64,000 nucleotides of DNA from Streptomyces minutiscleroticus (GCF_014650875.1 NZ_BMVU01000001.1:682001-746000), one strand, 5' to 3'; numbered from the stretch's first letter, positions 16,930 through 27,203 are shown. Notes: generated by a model not told the origin, from the sequence alone. Program-made: numbers and translations.

Positions 16930-17868
16930 TTGCTTGATCCGCAGGGTTTGTACACGTGGGAGCCGAAGGGCCTGGCCGTCGTCGACATGGCGCTGGCCCA
17001 GGAGTCGGCCGGACTGGTCATGCTCTACCACTTCGACGGTTACATCGACGCGGGCGAGACCGGCGACCAGATCGTCGAGCAGCTCACGGACTCGCTGCCC
17101 CAGCAGGTCGTGGCCCGCTTCGACCACGACCGCCTGGTGGACTACCGGGCCCGCCGCCCGCTGCTGACCTTCAAGCGGGACCGCTGGACCGACTACGAGG
17201 TGCCCACCCTGGACGTGCGGCTCCTGCAGGACGCCACCGGGGCACCGTTCCTGCTGCTGTCCGGGCCCGAGCCGGACGTCGAGTGGGAGCGGTTCGCCGC
17301 GGCCGTCGAGCAGATCGTGGAGCGGCTCGGCGTCCGCCTGGCGGTGAACTTCCACGGCATCCCCATGGGCGTGCCGCACACCCGTCCCGTCGGCCTGACC
17401 CCGCACGGCACCCGCACCGACCTGGTGCCCGGCCACCGCAGCCCCTTCGAACAGGCGCAGGTGCCCGGCAGCGCCGCGTCCCTGGTGGAGTACCGGCTGG
17501 CGCAGGCCGGCCACGACGTCCTCGGGGTGGCCGCGCACGTGCCGCACTACATCGCCCGCTCGCCCTACCCGGACGCCGCGCTGACCGTCCTTGAGGCCGT
17601 CACCGCCGCGACCGGCCTGGTCCTGCCCGGCGTCGCGCACAGCCTGCGCACCGAGGCGCACCGCACGCAGACCGAGATCGACCGGCAGATCCAGGAGGGC
17701 GACGAGGAGCTCGTCGCGCTCGTCCAGGGCCTGGAGCACCAGTACGACGCCGCCGCGGGCGCCGAGACCCGCGGCAACATGCTGGCCGAGCCCGTCGAGA
17801 TCCCGTCCGCCGACGAGATCGGCCGCGAGTTCGAGAAGTTCCTCGCGGAGCGCGAGGGCGAGGGCTGA
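16930..17868 (+). CDS. PAC2 family protein
   Basis: A 312-residue PAC2-domain protein, related to proteasome-assembly chaperone 2 and archaeal PbaB. Recognisable features are [36 protein letters not shown] at the N-terminus, [19 protein letters not shown], and [19 protein letters not shown]. Actinobacteria that have 20S proteasomes often encode several PAC2 proteins, but a chaperone role has not been shown for this type. The start is TTG 16930-16932: GAGGAGGGG lies 9 nt before it and the protein then begins at the conserved LDPQGLY; in-frame codons upstream read through the leader region without conservation. Confidence 0.88.
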   Translation: MLDPQGLYTWEPKGLAVVDMALAQESAGLVMLYHFDGYIDAGETGDQIVEQLTDSLPQQVVARFDHDRLVDYRARRPLLTFKRDRWTDYEVPTLDVRLLQDATGAPFLLLSGPEPDVEWERFAAAVEQIVERLGVRLAVNFHGIPMGVPHTRPVGLTPHGTRTDLVPGHRSPFEQAQVPGSAASLVEYRLAQAGHDVLGVAAHVPHYIARSPYPDAALTVLEAVTAATGLVLPGVAHSLRTEAHRTQTEIDRQIQEGDEELVALVQGLEHQYDAAAGAETRGNMLAEPVEIPSADEIGREFEKFLAEREGEG

Positions 17869-18058
17869 GGTCCGGGGCGGCCGAGGGACGCGGTCGCAGC
17901 GGTACGCGGCCGGGAGGGCGCGGAGGCCGCCGGGCCCCGCTCCCGGCGGTCCGGTCGTCCTCGGCGGTCCCGCGGCGGCGGGAGCCGCGTCCCGGGGACC
18001 CCGGTGACCCCGGCGGGCGGGCGCCGGGTCCCGACGGGCAGGGCCTAAGCTTCCGCTC

Positions 18059-18667
18059 ATGCTGAAGGTGGGTCTGACCGGCGGTATCGGCGCCGGCAAG
18101 AGCGAAGTGTCGCGGCTGCTCGTGGAGCAGGGCGCGGTCCTGATCGACTCCGACCGGATCGCGCGCGAGGTGGTCGCCCCGGGCACGCCCGGCCTGGCCG
18201 CGGTGGTCGACGCCTTCGGCGAGGGGATCCTCGCCCCCGACGGCAGCCTGGACCGGCCCCGGCTCGGCTCCCTCGTCTTCGCGGACGCGGAGAAGCTCGC
18301 CGTGCTCAACTCGATCGTGCACCCCCTGGTCCGGGCCCGCTCCCAGGAGCTGGAGAGCGCCGCCGCCGAGGACGCCGTCGTGGTCCACGACGTGCCGCTG
18401 CTCGCCGAGAACGGCCTGGCCCCGCTGTACGACCTGGTCGTCGTGGTGGACGTGGACCCCGGGACCCAGCTCGACCGGCTCGTGCGGCTGCGCGGCATGA
18501 CCGAGGAGGACGCCCGCGCCAGGATGGCCGCCCAGGCGCCCCGCGAGAAGCGCCTGGAGATCGCGGACGTCGTCGTCGACAACGACGTGCCGCTGGAGGA
18601 GCTGGCGCGGCGCGTACGGGACGTATGGGCCGATCTGGTGCGCCGGGCGCGCGCGGGGCAGGAATAG
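18059..18667 (+). CDS. coaE: Dephospho-CoA kinase
   Basis: A 202-residue P-loop kinase that phosphorylates the 3'-OH of dephospho-CoA ribose, the last step of coenzyme A synthesis. It has [15 protein letters not shown] (P-loop at 8-16), [12 protein letters not shown] with the catalytic Asp, the CoA-domain segment [28 protein letters not shown] and the lid arginines [20 protein letters not shown]. Length equals the single-domain enzyme; mycobacterial CoaE has an extra C-terminal domain that is absent here. A TAAGCT hexamer ends 7 nt before ATG 18059 and no Shine-Dalgarno is seen, so the mRNA may be leaderless. A one-TPR gene follows after 49 nt. Confidence 0.96.
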   Translation: MLKVGLTGGIGAGKSEVSRLLVEQGAVLIDSDRIAREVVAPGTPGLAAVVDAFGEGILAPDGSLDRPRLGSLVFADAEKLAVLNSIVHPLVRARSQELESAAAEDAVVVHDVPLLAENGLAPLYDLVVVVDVDPGTQLDRLVRLRGMTEEDARARMAAQAPREKRLEIADVVVDNDVPLEELARRVRDVWADLVRRARAGQE

Positions 18668-18716
18668 CGGCCGGACCGGGTGCGTTGAACCGCCGGAGCG
18701 AGGGAAGGACTCAGCC

Positions 18717-19097
18717 GTGCCCGAGACCAGCGGTTTTGCCGGACGCACTCCGGAGACGGACGTCATCGATTTCCGCGCCGCCGAGCAGTTGCTGGCCGCG
18801 CGTGACCCGCGCGGCGCGGTGAAGCTGCTCGACGAGGTCATCGCCTCGCACCCCGAGAACACCGCCGCGCGGCTGCTGCGCGCGCGTGCCTTCTTCGCGG
18901 CGGCGCAGCTGCGCCCCGCCGAGCTGGAGTTCACCATCGTCCTGGAGCGCGAGCCGGACAACGCGTTCGCGCACTTCGCGCTCGCCCGCACCTACGAGCG
19001 CGCGGGCCGCTCCGACCAGGCGAAGCGCCACTTCCGGCTGGCGGCGGCGCTGGACCCGCAGCCGGAGTACCTGGCGGCGGCCCGCTTCGACTCGTAG
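18717..19097 (+). CDS. Tetratricopeptide repeat protein
   Basis: A 126-residue soluble protein made almost wholly of TPR helices: AEQLLAARDPRGAVKLLDEVIASHPENTAARLLRARAFFAAAQLRPAELEFTIVLEREPDNAFAHFALARTYERAGRSDQAKRHFRLAAALDPQPEYL, about two and a half repeats with the usual alanine and proline positions. TPRs mediate protein binding; no partner is evident. GTG 18717 has GGAAGG about 9 nt upstream. It lies 49 nt after coaE on the same strand and may be co-transcribed. Confidence 0.85.
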   Translation: MPETSGFAGRTPETDVIDFRAAEQLLAARDPRGAVKLLDEVIASHPENTAARLLRARAFFAAAQLRPAELEFTIVLEREPDNAFAHFALARTYERAGRSDQAKRHFRLAAALDPQPEYLAAARFDS

Positions 19098-19107
19098 CCC
19101 CGGGCAT

Positions 19108-19137
19108 GCCCGGTGGGCCCGGCCGGGTTCACCGGGC
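19108..19137. terminator. Bidirectional hairpin terminator
   Basis: GCCCGGTG (19108-19115) pairs with CACCGGGC (19130-19137) around a GC-rich loop; it sits between the convergent TPR and S4-domain genes, 11 nt after the TPR stop. Confidence 0.6.
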
Positions 19138-19162
19138 CTTGCGCCGCCGACCGGACCCTGTG

Positions 19163-19729
19163 CTATTCGCCGGGGCCGAAGCTGCCGGGCGGGGCGCCGA
19201 AGCCGCGGAGGCGCTCCATCTCGCGGCGGTCCCGCTTCGTCGGGCGGCCCGTGCCGCGGTCGCGGACGCCGGCCGGGGCGACCGCCTCGCGTGGCGGGGG
19301 CGGCGGGCTGTTGTCGATGTAGCACTCCGCCGCCACCGGCGCGCCCACCCGCTTGCGGATCACGCGCTTCACGACGACCACGCGCTCCCGGCCCCCGTGG
19401 CGCAGCCGGACCTCGTCGCCGACCTTCACGCCGTACGCGGGCTTGACCCGCTCGCCGTTGACGCGGACGTGGCCGCCGCGGCAGGCGGTGGCGCCCATCG
19501 AGCGGGTCTTCACGAGCCGTACGGACCAGATCCAGCTGTCGACGCGGACGCTCTCGCCGTTCGCCGGGGCGGCGGCCCTCGCCGCGGCCACCGCGTCGGC
19601 GGAGCCGCCCGTACCGCTCGCGCCGCCCGGCTTCCCGGTGCTGCCGGTCCGGCCGGTCTCCGCCGGGGCGCCGCGGTGTCCGCCGTCCGGGCGCCCGGCG
19701 TCCTCGGCGCCCTGAGTCTCTGAAGCCAT
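19163..19729 (-). CDS. S4-domain RNA-binding protein (Hsp15-like)
   Basis: A 188-residue protein with an S4 RNA-binding domain at about residues 58-115: [49 protein letters not shown]. This closely follows the Hsp15/RqcH-associated S4 pattern, in which the domain binds 23S rRNA or tRNA on stalled 50S subunits. A Gly/Thr-rich unstructured extension (1-55) and a basic tail ([14 protein letters not shown]) flank it. The extension is longer than in E. coli Hsp15. Ribosome rescue is inferred from family. Confidence 0.85.
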   Translation of the reverse strand: MASETQGAEDAGRPDGGHRGAPAETGRTGSTGKPGGASGTGGSADAVAAARAAAPANGESVRVDSWIWSVRLVKTRSMGATACRGGHVRVNGERVKPAYGVKVGDEVRLRHGGRERVVVVKRVIRKRVGAPVAAECYIDNSPPPPPREAVAPAGVRDRGTGRPTKRDRREMERLRGFGAPPGSFGPGE

Positions 19730-19831
19730 GCCCCGACCTTAATCCCCGCCGCCCGGCGGCCGGACTCCTTTTGCGTCCGCCCCGGCGGCCCCGGGATGAT
19801 CCGCGGGACCGCCGGGCCTACGGTGGTGGGC

Positions 19832-20560
19832 ATGGACAGCGGCCTGGCGGAACTGGACGAGCGGATCACGGGGTGCCGCGCGTGCCCGCGCCTGGTCGAG
19901 TGGCGCGAGGAGGTGGCCCGCACCAAGCGCGCCGCCTTCGCGGACTGGACGTACTGGGGCCGCCCCGTGCCCGGCTTCGGACCGGCTGACGCCCCGCTGC
20001 TCATCCTCGGACTGGCCCCCGCGGCGCACGGGGGCAACCGGACCGGGCGGATGTTCACCGGTGACCGGTCCGGGGACGTGCTGTACGCGGCGCTGTACGA
20101 CGTGGGCCTCGCCTCGCGCCCGACCGCCGTGAGCGCCGACGACGGCCTGGAGCTGTACGGCGTGCGCGTCACCTCCCCGGTGCACTGCGCGCCGCCCGCC
20201 AACAAGCCGACGCCCGGTGAGCGGGACACCTGCCGGTCCTGGCTGGTGAGCGAGTTGCGGCTGCTGCGGCCGACGCTGCGGGCCGTCGTCGTGCTGGGCG
20301 GCTTCGGGTGGCAGGCCGCGCTGCCGGCGTTCGCCGAGGCGGGCTGGACCGTGCCCCGGCCCCGGCCCGTCTTCGGGCACGGGACGCGGGTCGCCCTGGA
20401 CGGCGGACCCGACCTCTTCGGCTGCTTCCACGTCAGCCAGCGCAACACCTTCACCGGGCGGCTCACCCCGGAGATGCTGCGGGACGTCCTGCGGACGGCC
20501 GGGAGGGCGGCGGGGCTCCCCGTCGTCGATGAGGGCGGCGGGACTCACCGTCACCGGTGA
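19832..20560 (+). CDS. Family 5 uracil-DNA glycosylase (UdgB)
   Basis: A 242-residue DNA glycosylase that excises uracil and other deaminated bases (the family also removes hypoxanthine) to start base excision repair. Features: [19 protein letters not shown] with two of the Fe-S cluster cysteines, the active-site motif [23 protein letters not shown] (alanine where families 1 and 4 have a polar residue), [20 protein letters not shown] with further cluster cysteines, [13 protein letters not shown], and the C-terminal [14 protein letters not shown] with the catalytic histidine. ATG 19832 is chosen: TACGGT ends 7 nt upstream, which suggests a leaderless transcript, though no matching -35 is seen. 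It converges on the GntR gene with 15 nt between stops. Confidence 0.9.
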   Translation: MDSGLAELDERITGCRACPRLVEWREEVARTKRAAFADWTYWGRPVPGFGPADAPLLILGLAPAAHGGNRTGRMFTGDRSGDVLYAALYDVGLASRPTAVSADDGLELYGVRVTSPVHCAPPANKPTPGERDTCRSWLVSELRLLRPTLRAVVVLGGFGWQAALPAFAEAGWTVPRPRPVFGHGTRVALDGGPDLFGCFHVSQRNTFTGRLTPEMLRDVLRTAGRAAGLPVVDEGGGTHRHR

Positions 20561-20575
20561 GGGCGGCGGGTCCCG

Positions 20576-21373
20576 CTAGCCTGCCGTGCCTGCCGTGCCT
20601 GCCGTGCCTGCCGTATCCGCCGTACCCGGCCGCTCCTTCGCCTCCTGCGGCTGTCGCGCCTCCTCCGGCACCTCGGTCCTTCCGATCCCCTCAGCCCCTT
20701 CGGCCCCTCCGGCCCCTCCGGTCCCCTCCGTGTCCCCGAACAGCCGGCGCACCGTGGACCGGTAGTTGGCCCGGACGTGGGAGAGCGCGTGGGCCCGGGC
20801 GCGGGCCGGGTCGCCGGAGGCGATGGCGGCGTACAGCTCGCGGTGCTCCTTCAGCAGCTGCGTCCACTCCTCGTTCTGCCGGGTCAGCCAGCGCAGCCGG
20901 CCGTCGACCGGCTCCATGACGGAGATCAGCAGGCTGTTGCCGGCCATGGCCAGGATGCGGTCGTGGAAGCGGGTGTTGATGTCGGTGATCGTCTCCGCGT
21001 CCCCCGCACGGGTCGCGACGGCGGCTCGGTCGAGCAGTTCCTCCAGCTCGGCCAGGCCGTCCCGCCCGGCGCGGGTCGCGGCGAGCCCGGCGGCGTACAC
21101 CTCCAGGGCCTCGCGCAGTTCGAACAGCTCCGCGACGTCCGTCGGGGTCAGCCGGCGCACGACGGTGCGGCGCGGCGTCTCGAAGTGCACGAACCCCTCC
21201 GCGACCAGCGCCCGGATCGCTTCGCGGACCGGGACGCGGGAGACCCCGAAGCGGTCGGCCAGCTCGCGTTCGACCAGCCGGTCGCCGGGGCCGAGGCGCC
21301 CGGCGACGATGTCCTGCCGCAGCGCGGCGAGGACGCGTGCGCGCACCGCGCCCAGGGGTTCCACCGTCGTCAT
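20576..21373 (-). CDS. GntR-family (FadR/FCD) transcriptional regulator
   Basis: A 265-residue repressor-type regulator. Residues 5-75 are the winged helix (GDRLVERELADRFGVSRVPVREAIRALVAEGFV). Residues 85-210 are an all-helical FCD ligand domain with metal-binding candidates Asp and His (ELREALEVYAAGLAA, DINTRFHDRILAMAGN, EHRELYAAIASGDPARARAHALSHV). The C-terminal 45 residues are low-complexity Gly/Ala/Glu/Thr, ending in repeated TAG tripeptides. These derive from a 9-bp tandem repeat (GCCTGCCGT) at about 20580-20615, so the tail length may vary between strains. It is divergent from an NCS1 permease gene with a perfect dyad in between, so it most likely controls that permease and the racemase. 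Confidence 0.92.
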   Translation of the reverse strand: MTTVEPLGAVRARVLAALRQDIVAGRLGPGDRLVERELADRFGVSRVPVREAIRALVAEGFVHFETPRRTVVRRLTPTDVAELFELREALEVYAAGLAATRAGRDGLAELEELLDRAAVATRAGDAETITDINTRFHDRILAMAGNSLLISVMEPVDGRLRWLTRQNEEWTQLLKEHRELYAAIASGDPARARAHALSHVRANYRSTVRRLFGDTEGTGGAGGAEGAEGIGRTEVPEEARQPQEAKERPGTADTAGTAGTAGTAG

Positions 21374-21463
21374 GGGTCCATCCTCGCCCGGCCCCGGGGC
21401 GTTTTACGGAGCCGTAACCGCCCGGACACGGCCGGGAGCAACCGGTGGCGAGACCATGACCGG

Positions 21464-21483
21464 CGGTTTGGTATACCAAACCG
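21464..21483. promoter_or_regulatory. GntR operator (perfect 20-bp palindrome)
   Basis: CGGTTTGGTATACCAAACCG is a perfect palindrome. Its core TTGGTATACCAA fits the TNGTNNNACNA pattern of FadR-subfamily GntR sites. It lies 91 nt upstream of the divergent gntR start and 76 nt upstream of the permease start, placed to control both. Confidence 0.85.
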
Positions 21484-21558
21484 TCCTTCCCTCGGTTCCG
21501 CACCCGTACAGCGCAAGCGCACCACGCCGCCCTCCGCCCCCTTCCCCATGGAGGCACC

Positions 21559-23121
21559 GTGTCCCTCGCCGACCCCGCCGAAGCCACCGCCGCACCGGCC
21601 TTCGTCCCCGACCCCCGGCTCACCAACGAGGACCTCGCGCCCGCCGCGCGGCGCAAGTGGAAGGTCTTCGACCTCTTCGCCCTGTGGATGTCCGACGTCC
21701 ACAACCTCGGCAACTACACCTTCGCGGCGGGCCTGCTGGTCCTCGGCATGAACGTCTGGCAGATCTTCACGTCCCTGCTCGTCGGCTTCGTGCTCATCTA
21801 CATCGGGATGAACATGATGGGCCGCATAGGACAGCGCCACGGCGTGCCGTTCCCGGTCGTCAGCCGTATCGGCTTCGGCGTGTGGGGCGCCAACGTCCCC
21901 GCGCTGATCAGGGCCGTCATCGCCATCATGTGGTACGGCATCCAGACCTACCTGGCCTCCGTCGCCGTCAACGTCATGCTGCTCGCCGCCTGGCCGGGCC
22001 TGGAGTCCTGGACGCACGGCTCCTTCCTCGGTCTGGACCCGCTCGGCTGGGTCTCCTTCGTGGCGCTGTGGCTGGTCCAGGCGCTGATCATCACGCAGGG
22101 GATGGAGTCGGTCCGCAAGTTCCAGGACTTCTGCGGCCCCGCGATCTGGCTCGTGATGCTCGCGCTCGCCGTGTGGATCCTGGCCAGGGCCGGCTGGAGC
22201 ATCCCGCTCGCCTCCACCCCGCACCCCGTCTCCGCCGGCGAGCAGGTGCGGCAGTGGTTCGGCGCGATCGGGCTGATCCTCGCCACGTACGGCACGCTGA
22301 TGCTCAACTTCTGCGACTTCTCGCGCTTCGCGCCCGACCACCGCACCGTCCGGCGCGGCAACTTCTGGGGCCTGCCGGTCAACTCGACCGCGTTCGTGGT
22401 CCTGTCGGTCGTCGTCACCGCGGGCTCGATCGAGGTGTTCGGCGAGGCCGTCACCGATCCGGCACTGCTGGTCGCCGAGGTCGGCACCACCTGGGTCCTG
22501 GTCCTCGGCGCGCTGACCTTCGCCGTCGCCACCATGGGCGTCAACATCGTCGCCAACTTCGTCTCGCCCGCCTACGACCTGGCCAACGTCTGGCCGCAGC
22601 GGATCACCTTCAAGACCGGTGGTGTGATCAGTACGGTCGCCGCGCTGCTCGTGACGCCGTGGAACCTGTACTCCAACCCCGACGTGGTCAACTACTTCCT
22701 CGGCGGGCTCGGCGCCTTCCTGGGACCGCTGTTCGGCGTGATCATGGTCGACTACTACTGGGTCAAGCGCGGCCGGATCGACGTCGACCAGCTCTTCGAC
22801 GCCCGGCCGGGGTCCGCCTACTACTACCGCAAGGGCGTCAACCCCAAGGCGCTGTGGGCGTTCCTGCCCTCGGCCGCCGTCGCCGCCGTGCTCGCGCTGG
22901 TGCCGGCCTTCGGCGACGTCGCCCCGTACTCGTGGTTCATCGGCACGGCCGCCGCCGCGGGCCTGTACGCGGCGCTGTGCCGGGCCGAGCGGACCGCCGC
23001 CCCGGCCCCCGCTCCGGAGCCCGCCCCGGCATCCGCTCCGGGGCCCGTTCCGGCATCCGCTCCGGGGCCCGTTCCGGAGCCCGCCCCCACGTCCGCCGTC
23101 GCCGAGCCCGAGGAGGGCTGA
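21559..23121 (+). CDS. NCS1-family nucleobase/hydantoin:cation symporter
   Basis: A 520-residue permease with 12 predicted membrane segments, importing cytosine, purine, allantoin or hydantoin compounds with Na+ or H+. Family marks: the N-terminal NEDLAPAARRKWKVFDLFALWMSDVHNLGNYTFAAGLLV, the TM3 region PVVSRIGFGVWGANVPALIRAVIAIMWYGIQTYLA, and the substrate-site segment LNFCDFSRFAPDHRTVRRGNFWGLPVN. NIVANFVSPAYDLANVWPQRI marks the second substrate/cation region. The C-terminal tail (about 485-520) is a Pro/Ala repeat encoded by tandem DNA repeats near 23015-23090. GTG 21559 follows GGAGGCACC. The racemase gene starts 5 nt after its stop, so the two form an operon. Ligand is not determinable; the racemase partner hints at hydantoin or allantoin. 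Confidence 0.9.
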   Translation: MSLADPAEATAAPAFVPDPRLTNEDLAPAARRKWKVFDLFALWMSDVHNLGNYTFAAGLLVLGMNVWQIFTSLLVGFVLIYIGMNMMGRIGQRHGVPFPVVSRIGFGVWGANVPALIRAVIAIMWYGIQTYLASVAVNVMLLAAWPGLESWTHGSFLGLDPLGWVSFVALWLVQALIITQGMESVRKFQDFCGPAIWLVMLALAVWILARAGWSIPLASTPHPVSAGEQVRQWFGAIGLILATYGTLMLNFCDFSRFAPDHRTVRRGNFWGLPVNSTAFVVLSVVVTAGSIEVFGEAVTDPALLVAEVGTTWVLVLGALTFAVATMGVNIVANFVSPAYDLANVWPQRITFKTGGVISTVAALLVTPWNLYSNPDVVNYFLGGLGAFLGPLFGVIMVDYYWVKRGRIDVDQLFDARPGSAYYYRKGVNPKALWAFLPSAAVAAVLALVPAFGDVAPYSWFIGTAAAAGLYAALCRAERTAAPAPAPEPAPASAPGPVPASAPGPVPEPAPTSAVAEPEEG

Positions 23122-23126
23122 GCGAC

Positions 23127-23852
23127 GTGCGGATCGTCGTCACCAACTGCAACACCACACGGGCCATGACGGACGAGATCGTCCGTGGTGCCCGGGCCGC
23201 CGCGGGCCCGGGCACCACCGTGACCGGGCTGACCCCGGCCTGGGGGCCGGAGTCGGCGGAGGGCTGGCTCGACAGCCACCTGTCGGCGGCGGCCGTCCTC
23301 GACACCCTGCGGACGTACGAGGGCCCGTACGACGCCGTGGTCATGGCCGGGTTCGGCGAGCACGGGCGGGAGGGCGCGCGGGAGCTGGTGGACGTGCCCG
23401 TCGTCGACATCACCGAGGCCGCTGCCCACCTCGCCTGCCTGCTCGGCCGCCGCTACGGCGTCGTCACCACGCTCGACCGCTCCCGCGGCCAGATCGAGGA
23501 CAGTCTCCGCACGGCCGGCGTGGACCGCAACTGCGCCGCCGTCGTCGGCACCGGGCTGCACGTGCTCGACGTGGACGCCTCGCTCCGCACCGAGGAGGCG
23601 TTCGTGGCCGCCGCGGAGCGGGCGTGCGCCGCCGGCGCGGAGGTCCTGGTGCTGGGCTGCGCCGGGATGACCGGACTGCGGCGGGCGGTGGCGGACCGGC
23701 TGGGGCTCCCGGTGGTCGACGGGGTGGCGGCGGCCGTGAAGCTCGCCGAGTCGCTGGTGGGGCTCGGGCTCACCACGAGCAGGGCGGGCGGTTACGCGAA
23801 GCCGCTGCCCAAGCGGCGGTCGTGGGGAGCACCGGCGGACGACAGGCCCTAG
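23127..23852 (+). CDS. Asp/Glu/hydantoin racemase family protein with one catalytic Cys replaced
   Basis: A 241-residue protein of the aspartate/glutamate/hydantoin racemase superfamily, which normally uses two cysteines for proton exchange. The second is present (Cys178 in VLVLGCAGMTGL). The first, expected in a VxACFxDPG-like motif, is replaced: the protein reads VVMAGFGEHG with Gly75 at that position. Other family features are the N-terminal VVTNCNTTRAMTDEI and VVDITEAAAHLACLLGRRYGVVTTL. With one cysteine it may racemise by a different base or act as a one-base lyase or decarboxylase-like enzyme. Co-transcribed with the NCS1 permease and likely controlled by the GntR operator, so it probably acts on the imported compound. 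Confidence 0.85.
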   Translation: MRIVVTNCNTTRAMTDEIVRGARAAAGPGTTVTGLTPAWGPESAEGWLDSHLSAAAVLDTLRTYEGPYDAVVMAGFGEHGREGARELVDVPVVDITEAAAHLACLLGRRYGVVTTLDRSRGQIEDSLRTAGVDRNCAAVVGTGLHVLDVDASLRTEEAFVAAAERACAAGAEVLVLGCAGMTGLRRAVADRLGLPVVDGVAAAVKLAESLVGLGLTTSRAGGYAKPLPKRRSWGAPADDRP

Positions 23853-23957
23853 GGTGTGAGCCCCTGCCGGCCGCGGAACCCACCACCACGGGGACCGCAG
23901 GCGCCAGAGGGGCGAGGAAGAGGCACGGGGCACAGGGTGCGGGGAACAGGAGTACGG

Positions 23958-24821
23958 ATGGACCAGCGCGCGACGGCGTCCGACGCCGCCTTCCTCGACC
24001 GGGTCGCCGACCGCCTCGCCGCCCTGCCCGGCGTGCGCGCCGTGGCCCTCGGCGGCTCCCGCGCGCAGGGCACCCACCGGCCCGACAGCGACTGGGACCT
24101 GTCGGTGTACTACCGGGGCGGGGGCGGCGGCGCAGGAGACGGCGGGGGCACTGGGGGCACCGGAGTCACCAGGGCCTCAGGGGGCCCCGGAGGCGTCTTC
24201 GACCCCGCCGACCTGCGCGCCGTCGGCTGGCCGGGCGAGGTCTCCGGGATCGGCGACTGGGGCGGCGGCGTGTTCAACGGCGGGGCGTGGCTGACGGTCG
24301 AGGGCCGCCGCGTGGACGTCCACTACCGCGACCTCGACGTCGTCGAGCACGAGCTGGCGGAGGCGGAGCGGGGCCGCTTCCGCGTCGAGCCGCTGATGTT
24401 CCACCTGGCGGGGATCCCGACGTACCTGGTCGTCGCCGAACTCGCGGTCAACGAGGTGCTGCGGGGCGAGGTGCCGCGTCCCGCGGCCTATCCGCCGGCG
24501 CTGCGCGCGAGCGCCCCGGACCACTGGTACGGCACGGCCGCGGCCACCCTCGCGTACGCGAAGGGGGGCCACGCCCCGAGGGGAGCCGTCACCCAGGTCG
24601 CGGGCGCGGTCGCCCTCGCCGCCCTCCAGACGGCGCACGCGGTGCTGGCGGCGCGCGGGGAGTGGGTCACCAACGAGAAGGGGCTGGTGGGGCGGGCCGG
24701 GCTCACCGCGGTCGACGCCCTGGTCCAGGAGCTGACGCCCGTCCCGGACGAGCTGGTCCGTACGGTCACCGAGGCGGAGACGCTCCTGGGCCGGGCGGTG
24801 GAGGCGGCCCGGCGGTGTTAG
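23958..24821 (+). CDS. Nucleotidyltransferase-domain protein
   Basis: A 287-residue polymerase-beta-type nucleotidyltransferase. The signature GGSRAQGTHRPDSDWDLSVYY (about residues 31-51) gives the GS and DxD metal-binding motif; VDVHYRDLDVVEHEL supplies the third acidic residue. A Gly-rich stretch of about 25 residues (54-78) is inserted directly after the motif and looks like a flexible linker. The C-terminal half is helical (FHLAGIPTYLVVAELAVNEV, VALAALQTAHAVLAARGEWVTNEKGLV), like kanamycin-nucleotidyltransferase/MNT-type proteins. A target, small molecule or protein, is not evident. ATG 23958 follows CAGGAG. The EndoQ gene starts 9 nt after its stop, so they are probably co-transcribed. 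Confidence 0.8.
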   Translation: MDQRATASDAAFLDRVADRLAALPGVRAVALGGSRAQGTHRPDSDWDLSVYYRGGGGGAGDGGGTGGTGVTRASGGPGGVFDPADLRAVGWPGEVSGIGDWGGGVFNGGAWLTVEGRRVDVHYRDLDVVEHELAEAERGRFRVEPLMFHLAGIPTYLVVAELAVNEVLRGEVPRPAAYPPALRASAPDHWYGTAAATLAYAKGGHAPRGAVTQVAGAVALAALQTAHAVLAARGEWVTNEKGLVGRAGLTAVDALVQELTPVPDELVRTVTEAETLLGRAVEAARRC

Positions 24822-24830
24822 GTTCGAAGG

Positions 24831-26153
<1,323 letters not shown>

Positions 26154-26243
26154 GGCCGGGGGCACCGGGACGCCGCGTGCGACGGACCGCCGGCGCGGCC
26201 GGCCCCGACCCCTGTTGACCTGGGATGCCGGTGCCGGCCCGCG

Positions 26244-27203
26244 TCAGTGCCGGGCGAACTGGACGCCGGTCCGCTGGACGGCGTCCGGGCGTACGGCGAT
26301 CCCCTCGACGGTCAGCCGCTCGCCGTAGATGTCGGTGAGCCGGACCGGGCCGCCGCAGCCGGTGCCGTCGGGGGAGAGGAAGTAGTTGTACTCGGTACGG
26401 GTGAGCTGCCGCCAGCCGCCGCCGGTGCCGACCTCGAGGCGGGCCAGCGGGTTGCGGTGGCCGATCGCCTGGATGCCGCACCAGTAGCGGGTGGACCCGG
26501 TCTTGTACCGGAGGGAGACCGTGCCGGAGGTGCCGGGGCTCAGCAGGCTCCAGGTGATCCGGATCTCGCCCGCGGAGAGGTCGGCGAGCTCGGCGAACGC
26601 CTGCCTGCTGAGGTCGAGCTGCCCGGGCGCGCAGGGCGACGGGCACTCGTTGGTGATCCGGACCGTGACGGAGGCGCCGCCCGAGGCGCGCACGAGCACG
26701 TACGCCCCGCACGCCTTGGACGTCTCGTAGTCGGCGGTGTTCATCGCCGCGACCGTCATGTCGGGGCTCGGGCCGAACGAGCACGCGCCGTCGCCGTCCG
26801 CGGCGTCGTAGTGGGTGGCGACTCCGTCGTGGTCGACGCCGGGCCCGATCCGGCCGGCGAGCGGCGCGGAGCCGGAGGCCGCCGCCCGGCGGGTGGGCTC
26901 GGGCCTGCTCCCGGCCGACCGCCGCGCCGACGGGGTGGCCGTGGCGGCCGACGGGCTCGGGGACGCCGTGGACCGCTTCGGCTCCGGCGTCTCCTTCCGT
27001 GCCGGTCCGGACGCCGTCGGCGAGGCGCTCACCCGGGTGTCGGCCGCGGGCGTGCCCCCGGCCCGCACGGTGTCGGCCTCCCCGCCGGGGCGGAGGGCCA
27101 CGACCAGCGAGACGACGAGCACCGCGGCCGCCACGGCGGCCGTGGAGACGAGGGCGGTGCGCCGCCGCGGGCGGGGCGGTCGGCGGTGGGAACGGGATGC
27201 CAC
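26244..27203 (-). CDS. Secreted expansin-like protein
   Basis: A 319-residue exported protein. A basic N-terminus and hydrophobic segment (ALVSTAAVAAAVLVVSLVVAL) form a signal anchor, followed by a Ser/Thr/Pro/Ala linker (about 45-110). The C-terminal part matches bacterial expansin (EXLX1-type) architecture. A double-psi beta barrel carries DHDGVATHYDAADGDGACSFG and VRITNECPSPC-APGQLDLSRQAF. A cellulose-binding-like beta domain with TGSTRYWCGIQAIGHRNPLARLEV and NYFLSPDGTGCGGPVRL follows. Expansins loosen cellulose/hemicellulose networks without hydrolysis. GTG 27203 is preferred because AAGGA lies 10 nt upstream; GTG 27233 is an in-frame alternative. Confidence 0.85.
   Translation of the reverse strand: MASRSHRRPPRPRRRTALVSTAAVAAAVLVVSLVVALRPGGEADTVRAGGTPAADTRVSASPTASGPARKETPEPKRSTASPSPSAATATPSARRSAGSRPEPTRRAAASGSAPLAGRIGPGVDHDGVATHYDAADGDGACSFGPSPDMTVAAMNTADYETSKACGAYVLVRASGGASVTVRITNECPSPCAPGQLDLSRQAFAELADLSAGEIRITWSLLSPGTSGTVSLRYKTGSTRYWCGIQAIGHRNPLARLEVGTGGGWRQLTRTEYNYFLSPDGTGCGGPVRLTDIYGERLTVEGIAVRPDAVQRTGVQFARH

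Noticed and set aside
19802-19834. Damage-type promoter for the UdgB gene
   Set aside because: TACGGT is spaced 7 nt from ATG as in uvrB, but the -35 9-mer position reads CGCGGGACC, with no similarity to the consensus.
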